Shown: piece by piece, positions 8,642 through 17,643 of the stretch
Layout: every line of letters starts with the position of its first letter
Numbering within the stretch: the first letter of the stretch is position 1
Assembly (NCBI RefSeq): GCF_004117055.1
Contig: NZ_CP026363.1
Location: 4,735,001 to 4,799,000, forward strand
DNA: 64,000 nt
Source: Brevibacillus agri
GTDB taxonomy: Bacteria > Bacillota > Bacilli > Brevibacillales > Brevibacillaceae
Direction: 5' to 3'
The notes under the pieces: model-generated
Seen by the model: the letters and a program-made list of their open reading frames with translations, nothing else
The model's database searches: none
Told to the model about the DNA's origin: nothing
Position numbers and translations under genes: made by a program

Positions 8642-9003
8642 TCAAGATTTCCGATTTTTTTCGGCGAGCACTTCCAACAGCGATTGGGCAAAGCGCAGCG
8701 CCTTTTGCACGGCAGGATCTTTCATCAGGCGCAGCAGGGTGAAAACGGAAACCGTTTCGTGCCTGCGCTCCGCTCGCTCTTTTGCTTCGCGGAGGACGGC
8801 TACGCCGTTTTCCATCTGGGCAGCGACAGGCGTGATGTACGCTTTCACTCCGTCGAGCAAATACTGCTGAGACTGTTTGTCTTGGCCGACGCTTTCCAGG
8901 AAATCAGCGACCTGTTCGATCGCGTTTACATATTTGACCAGCTTCGGCAGCTTCTCCAACAAGGCAAACAAGGCCACAATTGCTTCCTCGTCAACGCGAT
9001 ACA
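8642..9003 (-). pseudogene. DUF1641 protein, N-terminus lost
   Basis: The reading frame gives about 120 residues with the DUF1641 pattern EEAIVALFALLEKLPKLVKY and later RHETVSVFTLLRLMKDP. Relatives have some 30-40 more residues at the N-terminus. Here the frame opens directly out of the truncated histidine-kinase gene at about 9004, with only a TTG to start from and no good ribosome site. DUF1641 proteins are commonly found beside sulfide and persulfide or formate metabolism genes. It sits just upstream of the CstB-like gene and was probably in one operon with it. Confidence 0.65.
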
Positions 9004-9515
9004 AATTGGCCCACGCCGTCGTGCAGCTCCTGAGCCAGTCGTTTGTGCTCGCTCTCCTGCGCCTCCAACGTTTTTTGCAACACGAGCTTGGAGATTCTGG
9101 CCTCTTCTTCTTTTCGCTTGGCCGTCAAGTCTTTCAGCACCAAAAGAATTTCTTGCTTGCGCTGTTCGCCATTCTCGTAGATGATCGCCGTGCTCATCTC
9201 CATGTCAACGTATCGGCCTTCATAGGTGGGCATCGACGAGAGGAAATAGGGAATCTCCCGTTTCGCCATCAAATAGCAGCGTTCTTCGCCCGGCTCCAGC
9301 TTTCTCGTTTGGCAATAAGAACAGTACGGAACCTTTTCGCCCAATTTCCAGCCGGTAATCCTCTCTGCGGACGGATTCATCAGCAAAATTTTCCGCTCTT
9401 CGTTCATGAGGATAATCCCGTCCTGCAGGTGGTCGAAAATCTGCCTCAAATAGCCGCCTTCCATCCCTAATCCATCGTTTCCGTGCCGTTCAAAAAACAA
9501 GCGATTTTGATCCAT
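8991..9515 (-). pseudogene. PAS-domain sensor histidine kinase (NarL class), truncated
   Basis: GGAGG six bases upstream supports the start at 9515. Residues 20-130 form a PAS domain (LQDGIILMNEERKILLMNPSAERITGW). A coiled coil and the HisKA_3 phospho-acceptor RLAQELHDGVGQ follow, with the histidine present. The gene then runs into DUF1641 sequence: the ATP-binding domain and the start of DUF1641 have been removed by one deletion. No kinase activity is expected. Originally it probably sensed redox or sulfur state through the PAS domain, which contains a CSYCQTRKLEPGEERC cysteine cluster. Confidence 0.75.
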
Positions 9516-9712
9516 CGTAGGTCCTCCACGCAGCTTGGATTCCAGGTCATTTTCTTGTCTGCCCTTGTACGTATTTTACGTTACAGAGCCAGAGAGGGGG
9601 CGAACAAGTGTCACTTTGGCCCCCGTGCTTTCCTCCTGAGCCAAGCCTAATCATACTGGTTGCAGCGCGTTCATCGTATAGGTGGGTTCCCCTATCTTGT
9701 GGTCTGCGAAAA

Positions 9713-9762
9713 AAAACGACAATCCTGACCGTCCCGTTAGACGTTCGGATTGCCGTTTTTCG
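9713..9762. terminator. Terminator at the end of the alaR-alaT operon
   Basis: ACGACAATCC and GGATTGCCGT form a stem flanked by a run of A on the left and T on the right, so it can work in both directions. On the minus strand it ends the aminotransferase transcript. Confidence 0.75.
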
Positions 9763-9798
9763 TTCTCGTTTTGCTTATGTCTTCATGCACCGGGCGAG

Positions 9799-10980
9799 CT
9801 ACGACAGTTTGCCCATCATCCGCTCCATCCGCTCCAGCGCCTTTTTCAACTGTTCCATGGACGTCGCGTACGAGCAGCGAATGTGTCCTTGCCCGCTCTC
9901 GCCGAACACGTCCCCCGGCACGACTGCCACTTTTTCCTCCAGCAGCAGCTTTTCCGCGAACTCAGCCGAGCTAAGTCCTGTCGCCGCCACAGAAGGGAAG
10001 GCGTAGAACGCTCCGTCCGGCTCATGGCACGCAAGCCCGATCTGGCGGAAACCGTCGACCACGTAGTTGCGGCGCTGGCGGTAGCTCTCGACCATCCGCT
10101 CCATATCGGCGCGGCCATGGCGCAAAGCTTCGAGCGCCGCCATCTGTGCCATCGTCGGCGCACACAGCATCGTGTACTGGTGAATTTTCAGCATGCCCGC
10201 CAAGAGGTCAGGCGTCGCGCACACGTACCCGAGACGCCAGCCAGTCATGGCAAACGCCTTGGAGAAGCCGGAAATCAAAATCGTCCGCTCCTTCATCCCG
10301 GGCAGGGCGGCGATGCTGTCGTGCATGCGTCCGTAAGTCAGCTCGGCGTAAATCTCGTCGGAGATCACCAAGAGGTCGTGCTTTTCGATGATCGGCAAAA
10401 GCGTTTTCCACTCATCCGCCGTCATCGTGCCCCCTGTCGGGTTGTTCGGATAGCAGAAGATGATCGCCTTCGTGCGTTCGGAGATGTTGGCCTCAAGCTC
10501 CTGCGGCGTCAGCTTGAACTGGTTCTCCATCGTCGTTTTCAAAAACTTCGGCACGCCGCCTGCCAGACGAATCACCGGCTCGTAGGAGACGTAGCACGGC
10601 TCTACTACCAGCACCTCGTCGCCCGGATCGAGAATGGCGCGCAGCGCAATGTCAATCGCTTCGCTGGCCCCGACGGTCACGAGAATCTCCGTCTCGGGAT
10701 GATAGCTGACGGAAAAGCGCTCCTCCAAATATTTTTGAATCTCCACGCGCAGCGGCAGCATCCCTGCGTTGGACGTGTACGCGGTGTGTCCGCGCTCCAG
10801 GGAGGAAATCGAAGCTTCGCGCATGCGCCAGGGCGTCACGAAATCCGGCTCCCCAACTCCCAGGGAGATGACCCCTTCCATCGACGCCGCCAGGTCGAAA
10901 AAGCGGCGAATGCCCGATGGCTTCAAGGATGCGACTGTAGAAGACAAGCGATTTTTTTTGACTGTCAGTTGCGTATTCAC
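9799..10980 (-). CDS. alaT: Class I/II PLP aminotransferase, AlaT/YugH-like
   Basis: The 393-residue enzyme has the fold type I landmarks: GVGEPDFVTP, the PNNPTGG loop, SDEIYAELTY with the PLP-contacting aspartate, and the Schiff-base lysine in SGFSKAFAMTGWRLGY. Length is normal. It starts with GTG at 10980, overlapping the stop of the upstream Lrp-type gene by four bases. The same two-gene order occurs in Bacillus subtilis, where alaR (yugG) activates alaT (yugH), an alanine transaminase. The substrate is therefore probably alanine/pyruvate with glutamate, though related PatA enzymes act on aromatic amino acids. Confidence 0.8.
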   Translation of the reverse strand: MNTQLTVKKNRLSSTVASLKPSGIRRFFDLAASMEGVISLGVGEPDFVTPWRMREASISSLERGHTAYTSNAGMLPLRVEIQKYLEERFSVSYHPETEILVTVGASEAIDIALRAILDPGDEVLVVEPCYVSYEPVIRLAGGVPKFLKTTMENQFKLTPQELEANISERTKAIIFCYPNNPTGGTMTADEWKTLLPIIEKHDLLVISDEIYAELTYGRMHDSIAALPGMKERTILISGFSKAFAMTGWRLGYVCATPDLLAGMLKIHQYTMLCAPTMAQMAALEALRHGRADMERMVESYRQRRNYVVDGFRQIGLACHEPDGAFYAFPSVAATGLSSAEFAEKLLLEEKVAVVPGDVFGESGQGHIRCSYATSMEQLKKALERMERMMGKLS

Positions 10981-11477
10981 GGCGTAACCACCATCCTGCG
11001 ATCTTCGTCACGATCTTCCAGCTCAATGCCGTCGTGCTTGTAGCGTTTCAAAATAAAGTGCGTGGCTGTCGATACTACGGAGTCGAGCGTCGCCAGCTTT
11101 TGCGATACGAAGGTGGCGACCTCCTTCATCGTCTTTCCTTCCAGAATGATCGACAAATCGTAGCTGGCACCGGACATCAGGTAGACGGCCTTCACTTCCG
11201 GGAAGCGACAAATGCGCTGGGCCACCTCATCAAAGCCGACGTCGCGCTTGGGCGTCACCTTGACGTCGATCATGGCGTTGACGTACGGATGGTCCTCCAC
11301 GCGCTCCCAGTTGACCAGCGCCGGGTATTTCACAATCACCTTCTCGGCTTCCAGCTCCGCAATCGCCTGCTCGATTGCCTCTGTCGGCTCCGCCAGCATT
11401 TTGCCGATCTGCTCGGCGCTCATGCGGCTGTCCTCTTCCAATAGGTGCAACAGTTCTCTTTGCTTCAAGCGATCCAT
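10977..11477 (-). CDS. alaR: Lrp/AsnC family regulator, AlaR/YugG-like
   Basis: The 166-residue protein has an N-terminal helix-turn-helix (residues 5-55, EEDSRMSAEQIGKMLAEP) and a C-terminal RAM ligand-binding domain (residues 75-150, with the GASYDLSIILEG segment). Such proteins assemble as octamers and bind an amino acid. It is the first gene of the operon and is coupled to the aminotransferase. In Bacillus the orthologue is an activator of alaT. Control here has a second layer, a T-box leader RNA just upstream. Confidence 0.85.
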   Translation of the reverse strand: MDRLKQRELLHLLEEDSRMSAEQIGKMLAEPTEAIEQAIAELEAEKVIVKYPALVNWERVEDHPYVNAMIDVKVTPKRDVGFDEVAQRICRFPEVKAVYLMSGASYDLSIILEGKTMKEVATFVSQKLATLDSVVSTATHFILKRYKHDGIELEDRDEDRRMVVTP

Positions 11478-11515
11478 TCCCTACCACTCCCGTTTTTTTC
11501 TTTTTGGCAAAAATC

Positions 11516-11765
11516 AAAAAGCCCCAGCAACCCAACTCATGATTTCATGAATCGGATTGCTGAGGCGAAGGTATCGCGGTACCACTCAGCTTTTTTGCCT
11601 TTCTCGCAAAAGGCAAACTCGTGCAGTCTTGTCAAAAAGACATGCGCCCCGTAACGTGGGGAAAGTCCGCTGCTTTCTACTGATTGTTCAAAAGCAGAGC
11701 TCCAAGGTGGCTTTCAAAAAGAGTTCGCGGCCGCCCTCCCAGCAATCAGGCAGCTCTCTGGACGT
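11516..11765 (-). promoter_or_regulatory. T-box leader with antiterminator and terminator
   Basis: Read on the minus strand, Stem I opens with CAGAGAGCTGCC at about 11760 and closes with GAGCTCTG near 11695. The T-box core AGTGGTACCGCGA lies at 11574-11586. The terminator follows: CCTCAGCAATCC pairs with GGGTTGCTGGGG, then a T run. Uncharged tRNA stabilises the antiterminator and lets alaR-alaT be read. The specifier codon cannot be fixed by eye. GCC (Ala) occurs in the expected 3' side of Stem I (GAAAGCCACC) and would suit an alanine transaminase operon, but neighbouring triplets are also possible. Confidence 0.85.
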
Positions 11766-12045
11766 CAAATCCCTTTTTTACTTTCCTTTTCACAGCCATG
11801 TATCGTATGCGTATGAACTGTTTGGTTGAATGTCTCAGATTATAAAAAGGTTTTCGGCCGTTGTCAACAGACAACTTCCTGGGTGGAAGGACGCATGTTG
11901 TATGGCATAATGAAAAGATCGACAGCTTTTCGGACAAAGCAGGCACGACTGTTTTGTTGAGGCAAGCGGCCAATTTTACCTTCGGACGAAAAACGGCGGC
12001 CCGCAAACAGGGACGTTTTTCACATGAAAAAAAGTGGAAAATCGC

Positions 12046-12395
12046 ATGAAAAAGAGCATCGGTGTCATTGATCTTGGCTCCAATACAGCCAGATTGGTCA
12101 TTTACGAGCAAGACGATTCAGGAATGGTAACGGAAGTAGACAACATCAAATACAGCTTGCGTCTCAGCAACCACCTGCACGCTGGACGACTGGACGAGGA
12201 AGGAATCGCGAAGACATTGACAGCCACGCTCATGGCGGACGGCACGTATGTGCGCGTGCAGCCGAGAAGCCCCTCCCCGTTCAACAGCCAACTGTTTTTT
12301 GGGAGGAAGCCTTTCAGTCCAGCCAACCTGCCCACTCGCTGCAGCAGCGCCTCAAGCCGATTACCGCCCTGCTGGAAGCAGCCTCTCCGCTTTAA
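12046..12395 (+). pseudogene. Ppx/GppA exopolyphosphatase, internal deletion
   Basis: The start MKKSIGVIDLGSNTARLVIY is the ATPase-fold N-terminus of Ppx/GppA, continuing for about 70 residues to TLMADG. Another frame then reads the true C-terminal tail, VFWEEAFQSSQPAHSLQQRL and a stop at 12395. Roughly 400 residues between them are missing. In the family the enzyme releases phosphate from polyphosphate or pppGpp. The usual ppk partner is not nearby. Like several genes here, both ends are kept and the middle is gone. Confidence 0.75.
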
Positions 12396-12398
12396 CCG

Positions 12399-12425
12399 AC
12401 GTCTGAGTCTCTCAGGCGTTTTTTA
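12399..12425 (+). terminator. Terminator of the ppx remnant
   Basis: ACGTCTGAG and CTCAGGCGT form a hairpin over TCT and are followed by TTTTTATT. Confidence 0.8.
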
Positions 12426-12449
12426 TTGGTAAATTTTTATATTGTCACA

Positions 12450-12478
12450 TTGACATTGTTAAAACGATATCATAATAT
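12450..12478 (+). promoter_or_regulatory. Strong sigma-A promoter of the NAD salvage operon
   Basis: A consensus TTGACA at 12450-12455 and TAATAT at 12473-12478 are spaced by exactly 17 bases. Transcription should start near 12485, and the first gene has a strong GGAGG site. Confidence 0.8.
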
Positions 12479-12520
12479 AAAAGCAACCTAACGAACTGCG
12501 CATACAGAAAGGAGGGCGTT

Positions 12521-13309
12521 GTGAGCATGCATCGCCTGCAAGCCAAACGCATCCGGTTTCGCCCCAAAAAACACCGCTCGCCAGACGGGCTGCCGACGGA
12601 TATTTGCCTCTTTACCATCCTTTCCGTGCCGCGCCCGACCAAAACAAGATCGTTGCCGCACAAGCAGCTCGCCGTCCTGCTGATCGAGCGAAAAAGCGAC
12701 ACGTACGGGCAGCAGTGGGCTTTGCCCGGCGGCTTTTCCAAAGAAAGCGAGACGCTCGACGAATGCGCCTACCGCGAGTTGAAGGAAGAGACGAACATCG
12801 ACCGCAACGTCCACATCGAGCAGCTCAAAACTTACTACAAGCCGGGACGCGATCCGCGCGGCTGGATTCCGAGCGTCGCCTACGTCTCGCTCGTGCACGA
12901 GGACCTGCTCAAGCACGCGCGGGCAGCCGACGACGCCTCCGATGCCCGGCTGTTTCCCATCGAGGAAGCATTCGCTCTCGACCTGGCCTTCGATCACCGG
13001 GAGATACTGACGGACGCCTTGCAGCGCGTGCGGGAAAAAATGCTCCAGACCAACATCGCCAAAGCGTTTCTCCCTGACGAGTTCACGCTGAGCGAGCTGC
13101 TGCAGGTCATCGAAACGGTCGTCCCCAGCTTCAAGGTGAGCGATCGCGGCAATTTTGAGCGGCGCCTGCTCGCGACCACGAGACGGCAAGGCATCCTCGA
13201 AGCGGTAGTAGACGCTGACGGCAAGCCTGTCTACTCCACGGAGTATTCCAACTCTCCCGCCAAGCTGTACCGCTTTACCGATTACACCCCGACTGCCATG
13301 ATTTATTAA
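12521..13309 (+). CDS. NrtR-like NUDIX protein with C-terminal winged helix, NAD metabolism regulator
   Basis: The 262-residue protein has a NUDIX domain at residues 35-155 with an intact box (GGFSKESETLDECAYRELKE, then ET). A C-terminal winged-helix domain at about residues 180-250 includes FTLSELLQVIETVV and NFERRLL. This pairing is that of NrtR, which represses NAD biosynthesis genes and is released by ADP-ribose. It is the first gene before a nicotinamidase and a NadD-like gene, a strong context match. The NUDIX catalytic glutamates are kept, so it may also hydrolyse ADP-ribose-type substrates. The GTG at 12521 has AAGGAGG five bases upstream; an ATG two codons on is the alternative. Confidence 0.78.
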   Translation: MSMHRLQAKRIRFRPKKHRSPDGLPTDICLFTILSVPRPTKTRSLPHKQLAVLLIERKSDTYGQQWALPGGFSKESETLDECAYRELKEETNIDRNVHIEQLKTYYKPGRDPRGWIPSVAYVSLVHEDLLKHARAADDASDARLFPIEEAFALDLAFDHREILTDALQRVREKMLQTNIAKAFLPDEFTLSELLQVIETVVPSFKVSDRGNFERRLLATTRRQGILEAVVDADGKPVYSTEYSNSPAKLYRFTDYTPTAMIY

Positions 13310-13345
13310 AAGCACAACCACACTCATTTCAGGAGGTTGTTGTCC

Positions 13346-13891
13346 ATGAAAGCGTTGATTGTGATCGACTACACGAATGACTTTGTCGCGACGGACGGAG
13401 CGCTGACCTGCAAGGAGCCTGGGCAAGTTATCGAAGGGCGCATCGGCGAATTGATTCGCGATTTTCTCGCAGAAGGCGACTTTGTCGTGATGGCGGTGGA
13501 CGCCCACAAGGAGCAGGACCCGTACCACCCGGAAACCGGACTGTACCCGCCGCACAACATCATCGGCACCGCTGGCCGCAACCTGTACGGCAGCATTCAG
13601 GACATTTACGAGGAATTTGAGGACACGATTTACTGGATGGACAAAACGCGCTACAGCGCCTTCCAGGGCACAGACCTCGCGCTGCAGCTTCGCTCGCGCG
13701 GCATTGCGGAAATTCACCTGGTCGGCGTCTGCACGGACATTTGCGTCCTGCACACGGCGATCGAAGGCTTTTATCACGGTTTTCGCGTCGTCATTCACGA
13801 GGATGCCGTCGCCAGCTTCAATCCGGTCGGACACGAGTGGGCTTTGGGACATTTTCAAAACCAGTTGGGCATGTCCGTCGTGAAAAAATAA
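13346..13891 (+). CDS. pncA: Nicotinamidase-type cysteine hydrolase (isochorismatase superfamily)
   Basis: The ATG at 13346 follows AGGAGGTTGTTGTCC. The 181-residue enzyme carries the catalytic triad of the superfamily: Asp in VIDYTNDF, Lys in MDKTRYSAF, and Cys in VGVCTDICV with the preceding cis-peptide region. A metal site is formed by DAHKEQDPYHPE. In the family nicotinamidase turns nicotinamide into nicotinate plus ammonia in the NAD salvage pathway. Its place between an NrtR-like regulator and a NadD-like enzyme supports nicotinamide as substrate. Confidence 0.82.
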   Translation: MKALIVIDYTNDFVATDGALTCKEPGQVIEGRIGELIRDFLAEGDFVVMAVDAHKEQDPYHPETGLYPPHNIIGTAGRNLYGSIQDIYEEFEDTIYWMDKTRYSAFQGTDLALQLRSRGIAEIHLVGVCTDICVLHTAIEGFYHGFRVVIHEDAVASFNPVGHEWALGHFQNQLGMSVVKK

Positions 13892-13934
13892 GCGTTGGCA
13901 GGCTTGTCATGCCAGATATACGGGAGGTACGATC

Positions 13935-14573
13935 ATGCGCATCGGCATTTACGGCAGCAGCTTTGATCCCATCACTTACAGCCACCTGTTCACGGCGGCC
14001 ACCGTCGCTCATCGCAGACGCCTGGACAAAGTCATCTTCGTCCCCTGCTCGTCCAAGCGCCACGACAAAAAAATGCAGACGGAGGACGTTCATCGCCTGC
14101 ACATGCTGAAGCTAGCGCTGGCGACGTGTCAGCACAAGACGAACCAATTCGGGGAGCCGCTGTTTGAAATCTCCACCGTAGAGATGGACGCGCTACCTGG
14201 CGAAACTTACACGTACGACACAATGGTCCACCTGCAAAAAAAGTACCCGCAGGATGAGCTGTTTTTCATCATGGGCTCGGATTTGCTCGTCGGGCTGTCG
14301 AACTGGGGCAATGCCGAAAAGCTGGTCTCCCGGTTCAACTTCATCGTCATGACGCGGGAAGGCTACCCGACGGCCGATCTGATCGCGGAAGACCCGCTGC
14401 TGCGCAACCATGACGAACATTTCCTGATTATGAGCAAAGGCATCAACATGGGCATCAGTTCGACGTACATCCGCGATGAAATCCGCAAAGGCGGCGATCC
14501 CAGCTTCCTGCTGCCGGATGCGTGCCTGGCGTACATTTACGAGCAGGGCATTTACCGCGAGCAGCGGGTTTGA
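13935..14573 (+). CDS. NadD-like nicotinate-nucleotide adenylyltransferase family protein
   Basis: The 212-residue protein is a Rossmann-type nucleotidyltransferase. Its N-terminal ATP site reads GIYGSSFDPITYSHL, where T-x-S-H stands for the usual H-x-G-H, and its C-terminal motif is ISSTYIRDEI. The middle FFIMGSDLLVGLSNWGNAEKL matches the mononucleotide-binding loop of NadD (GxDxxxxxxxW). The expected reaction joins ATP and nicotinate mononucleotide to form deamido-NAD. It ends the NrtR-pncA operon (43-base gap, GGGAGG site). The altered first histidine leaves the exact nucleotide substrate open. Confidence 0.78.
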   Translation: MRIGIYGSSFDPITYSHLFTAATVAHRRRLDKVIFVPCSSKRHDKKMQTEDVHRLHMLKLALATCQHKTNQFGEPLFEISTVEMDALPGETYTYDTMVHLQKKYPQDELFFIMGSDLLVGLSNWGNAEKLVSRFNFIVMTREGYPTADLIAEDPLLRNHDEHFLIMSKGINMGISSTYIRDEIRKGGDPSFLLPDACLAYIYEQGIYREQRV

Positions 14574-14607
14574 CTTTTCTCCCAACGCAAAAAAGCCGGG
14601 TGTGTGT

Positions 14608-15464
14608 GGTATTATCCCCTTACGGTAGACTGTGAGAAAAGCCCTCATGGTATCATGAGAGGAACACTGTTGACCGGAGGGGATTTTTTATGCCACCACA
14701 TAAAGGGCAAAAGCAGCAGCGGTATGACGAAGGAACAAAGAGGGAAGTTGGATAAGCAAACCCGGTTCAGGACCATCGAAGAAATGAGCCATCGGTACGC
14801 CATCATCATGCTGTGCGAAATAGCAGAAGTCTCACGGGCAGGGTTCTACAAGTGGAAAGCGACGGAAACGGCTCGTAGGTTACGAGCAGTGCAGGATGCC
14901 GATCTAAAGGAGCATATCCTTTCGATCCACCGCCTTCGCCCTTACTTTGGATATAAACGCATGCGCACCGCCCTGCGTAAAGAGGGACGTAACGTGAACA
15001 GCAAGAAAGTTCGCCGACTGATGCGAGAATTAGGTATCCGATCGGTGATCCGCAAGAAACGTCCATTTGCCGGCCGTAAGCCTTCCGTTGTATTTGACAA
15101 TGTTCTTCACCGCCAGTTCACTGCACAGGAGGCCGGAAAGAAATTGGTCACCGATATTACCTACATTCGCGTCGTCGATGGATTCCTGTATCTGTCTGTG
15201 GTGCTCGATCTGCACAACGTGGCAACTGCTTCGACAATGCCTGTGTAGAATCGTTTTTCTCCCATTTGAAGACGGAAAAGTTGTATTTAGAAAAACCGAG
15301 GGATCTGGCTCACGCCCGCAAACTGATCGCTGAATACATTTCAGTTTTACAATACAGAGCGGTTCCAGAAAAAACTTGGCGACCTCTCCCCAATAGAGTA
15401 CCGGGAATCGATCGCCGCTTAATACAATGTCTTTTTTTACTGTCTACTTGACGGGGCTATGACC
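14608..15464 (+). mobile_element. IS3-family element, internally deleted and inactive
   Basis: The ends form an imperfect inverted repeat: GGTATTATCCCC with GTAGACTGT at left, and the complement of ACTGTCTACTTGACGGGG at right. A short orfA start (14690-14753) is cut. The orfB integrase region follows: HTH-like FGYKRMRTALRKEG, first catalytic aspartate in VTDITYI, and the last block SFFSHLKTEKLYL with the catalytic glutamate. The part between LDLHN and CFDNACVESFF, with the second aspartate, is deleted, and the final YNTERFQKKLGDLSPIEYRE lies in another frame. It cannot move by itself. It sits between the NAD operon and the GGDEF-EAL gene. Confidence 0.8.
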
Positions 15465-15510
15465 AGTGCTCCCCGGCTTTTTGTGTGCGCTTTTGGTGCT
15501 ACAGGTCATG

Positions 15511-17643
15511 CTATTGCGCCAAATCTTTGCGCAAATAGCGGTCGAAGTCATCCGTAGCCAACGGGCGGCTGAACAAGTAGCCTTGGCCGAGATCGCAGCC
15601 ATTTTCCTGCAAGGCCGCTACCTGATCGTCCAGCTCGATGCCTTCTGCGATCACGTTCATGTTCAAGCTTTGCGCAATCGTCACGATCGCTTTTACGATT
15701 GCCTGGCTCTCTTGATTGTGGTGAATATCGCGAATAAAGGACGCGTCAATTTTGATCGTGTCCACCGGCAAGCTTTTGATGTAGCTAAACGAGCTGTAGC
15801 CTGTCCCGAAGTCGTCGATGGAAATGCGGATGCCGATGTCGCGAATTTGCTGCAAAATAGCCGTAGCTTCTTCCAGCTTCACGAAAATGCTTTCGGTAAT
15901 CTCCAGCTCCAGCCATTCCGGTGGCAGCCCGGTTTCCTCCAACACATTTTTTATCATGTCTACGAGGTCTTTCTGGTAGATTTGCCTCGCAGACAGATTG
16001 ACGGACACTTTCAGCGGGAAGCCCTGGTCGTGCCACAGCTTGTTTTGGCGGCACGCCTGGCGCAGAATCCACTCTCCCAGGCTGATAATCATTCCGGTCT
16101 CTTCGGCGATCGGGATGAACCGAATCGGCGAAATCACGCCCAGCTCCGGATGAACCCAGCGGACGAGCGCTTCCATCCCGGTCAGCTTCCCTGTCACAAT
16201 GTCTATTTTCGGCTGGTAGTAGATTTGGAAATGCTCCTGCTCGATCGCTTTGCGCAGCTCATTTTCCATCAGGATGCGCTCCAGCGACTTCGCCTCCATC
16301 GTCGGATCAAAAAACTCGTACCCGTTTTTGCCGTGCGATTTGACCGTGTACAGCGCGGTGTCCGCCCGCTTGAGCAGGTCGTCGGCATTGTCTCCATCCT
16401 GCGGAAACAACGCGATGCCGATGCTGCACGACACGTTGAAGGAATGCCCGTGAAGTTCAAACGGCCTCTGCAGCGCATTCATGATCTGGTCGGCCAGTGC
16501 CGCCGCTTCCTCCCGGTCAGTCAGTTGGCTGAGCAAGACGGTAAACTCATCTCCGCCGAGCCGCGCCACGACATCGCCCGGTCTGAGACATTCCCGCAAA
16601 CGGTTGGACGCTTCCACCAGCAGCAAATCCCCTACGTCATGCCCGAAGGAATCGTTGACGTCCTTGAAGCGGTCCAGATCGAGGAACAGGACGGCGAGAT
16701 TGGACTGGAACCGCTTGGCTTGGATGATTTCCCTGCTCAGATGCTGGACGTACATGCGGCGGTTCGGCAAGTCTGTCAAAGCGTCGTGGTAGGCCAGGTG
16801 ATGGATCAGTTCCTCCGACTGCTTGCGATCCGTAATGTCGCGCGTGATGAGCAGCAGCTTGCTCACGTTCCCCTGCTCGTCGAGAACCGGATTGATTTTG
16901 CTCTCGGTCCAGATCGTGTCGCCCTTGCGCGTCAGGATGCGGCATTCCACCGTGTACTCTTTTCGCGTCGAGTACGTATGCTGAATCGCATAGGCCATAA
17001 CGTCCCGGTCGCTCTCCACGATCCATTCGAACATGTTGTGAAAGCGCTCATCTGGAATGTCATGCTCAAACACAGCCTTATGCGACGGAGACAAGTACAA
17101 AAAGTCGCCTTCGGCATTAATCATGCTGATGATATCGGACGTATTTTCAGCGATGATCCGGTACAGCTCCTCGCTTTTTCTGACTTCTTCCTCCATATGC
17201 TTGCGCGCCGTAATGTCGTTGCGAATGGAAACGTACTGATAGATTTTCCCGGCAGTATTGACGAATGGCACAATCGTGGTGTCCACCCAGTACAAGCTGC
17301 CGTCTTTGGCCCGATTACAGATTTCGCCCCGCCACACTTTGCCCGAGCCGATGCATTTCCACATCTGCTGGAAAAACGACTTGGGATGGTGCCCGGAGTT
17401 GAGCAGCCGATGGTCTTGCCCGAGCAGCTCGCTGCGGCTGTATTTGGATATGCGGCAAAATTGCTCGTTCGCCCGCAGAATAATCCCGCGGTGATCGGTA
17501 ATCGCGAGGATCGTCGACTGGTCGAGCGCATACTTTACGTCAGCCAGCTCCCGCAGGACGACTTTCAGCTCCCCGTCCTTTTCCTGCAGCAACTCTTCCC
17601 ACTCTTCTGGAGTCAAAACTTCCATCAATTTGTTTCTCATCAT
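15511..17643 (-). CDS. PAS-PAS-GGDEF-EAL cyclic di-GMP turnover protein
   Basis: The 710-residue soluble protein has PAS/PAC domains at about residues 35-150 and 155-270, a GGDEF domain at 280-440 and an EAL domain at 455-705. The cyclase site LGGDEFTVLL is intact. The phosphodiesterase residues are also present: GMEALVRW, NLSARQ, ELEITES, DDFGTGYSS, KIDASFI and EGIE. In the family such proteins make and/or degrade cyclic di-GMP under control of the PAS sensors. With both sites intact, the net activity cannot be told. A c-di-GMP riboswitch and a second diguanylate cyclase elsewhere in the window show that the organism uses this signal. Confidence 0.92.
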   Translation of the reverse strand: MMRNKLMEVLTPEEWEELLQEKDGELKVVLRELADVKYALDQSTILAITDHRGIILRANEQFCRISKYSRSELLGQDHRLLNSGHHPKSFFQQMWKCIGSGKVWRGEICNRAKDGSLYWVDTTIVPFVNTAGKIYQYVSIRNDITARKHMEEEVRKSEELYRIIAENTSDIISMINAEGDFLYLSPSHKAVFEHDIPDERFHNMFEWIVESDRDVMAYAIQHTYSTRKEYTVECRILTRKGDTIWTESKINPVLDEQGNVSKLLLITRDITDRKQSEELIHHLAYHDALTDLPNRRMYVQHLSREIIQAKRFQSNLAVLFLDLDRFKDVNDSFGHDVGDLLLVEASNRLRECLRPGDVVARLGGDEFTVLLSQLTDREEAAALADQIMNALQRPFELHGHSFNVSCSIGIALFPQDGDNADDLLKRADTALYTVKSHGKNGYEFFDPTMEAKSLERILMENELRKAIEQEHFQIYYQPKIDIVTGKLTGMEALVRWVHPELGVISPIRFIPIAEETGMIISLGEWILRQACRQNKLWHDQGFPLKVSVNLSARQIYQKDLVDMIKNVLEETGLPPEWLELEITESIFVKLEEATAILQQIRDIGIRISIDDFGTGYSSFSYIKSLPVDTIKIDASFIRDIHHNQESQAIVKAIVTIAQSLNMNVIAEGIELDDQVAALQENGCDLGQGYLFSRPLATDDFDRYLRKDLAQ

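Noticed and set aside
9682..11043. Long + strand frame opposite the aminotransferase
   Set aside because: Shadow of alaT, caused by GC-rich codon use; no motif or ribosome site.
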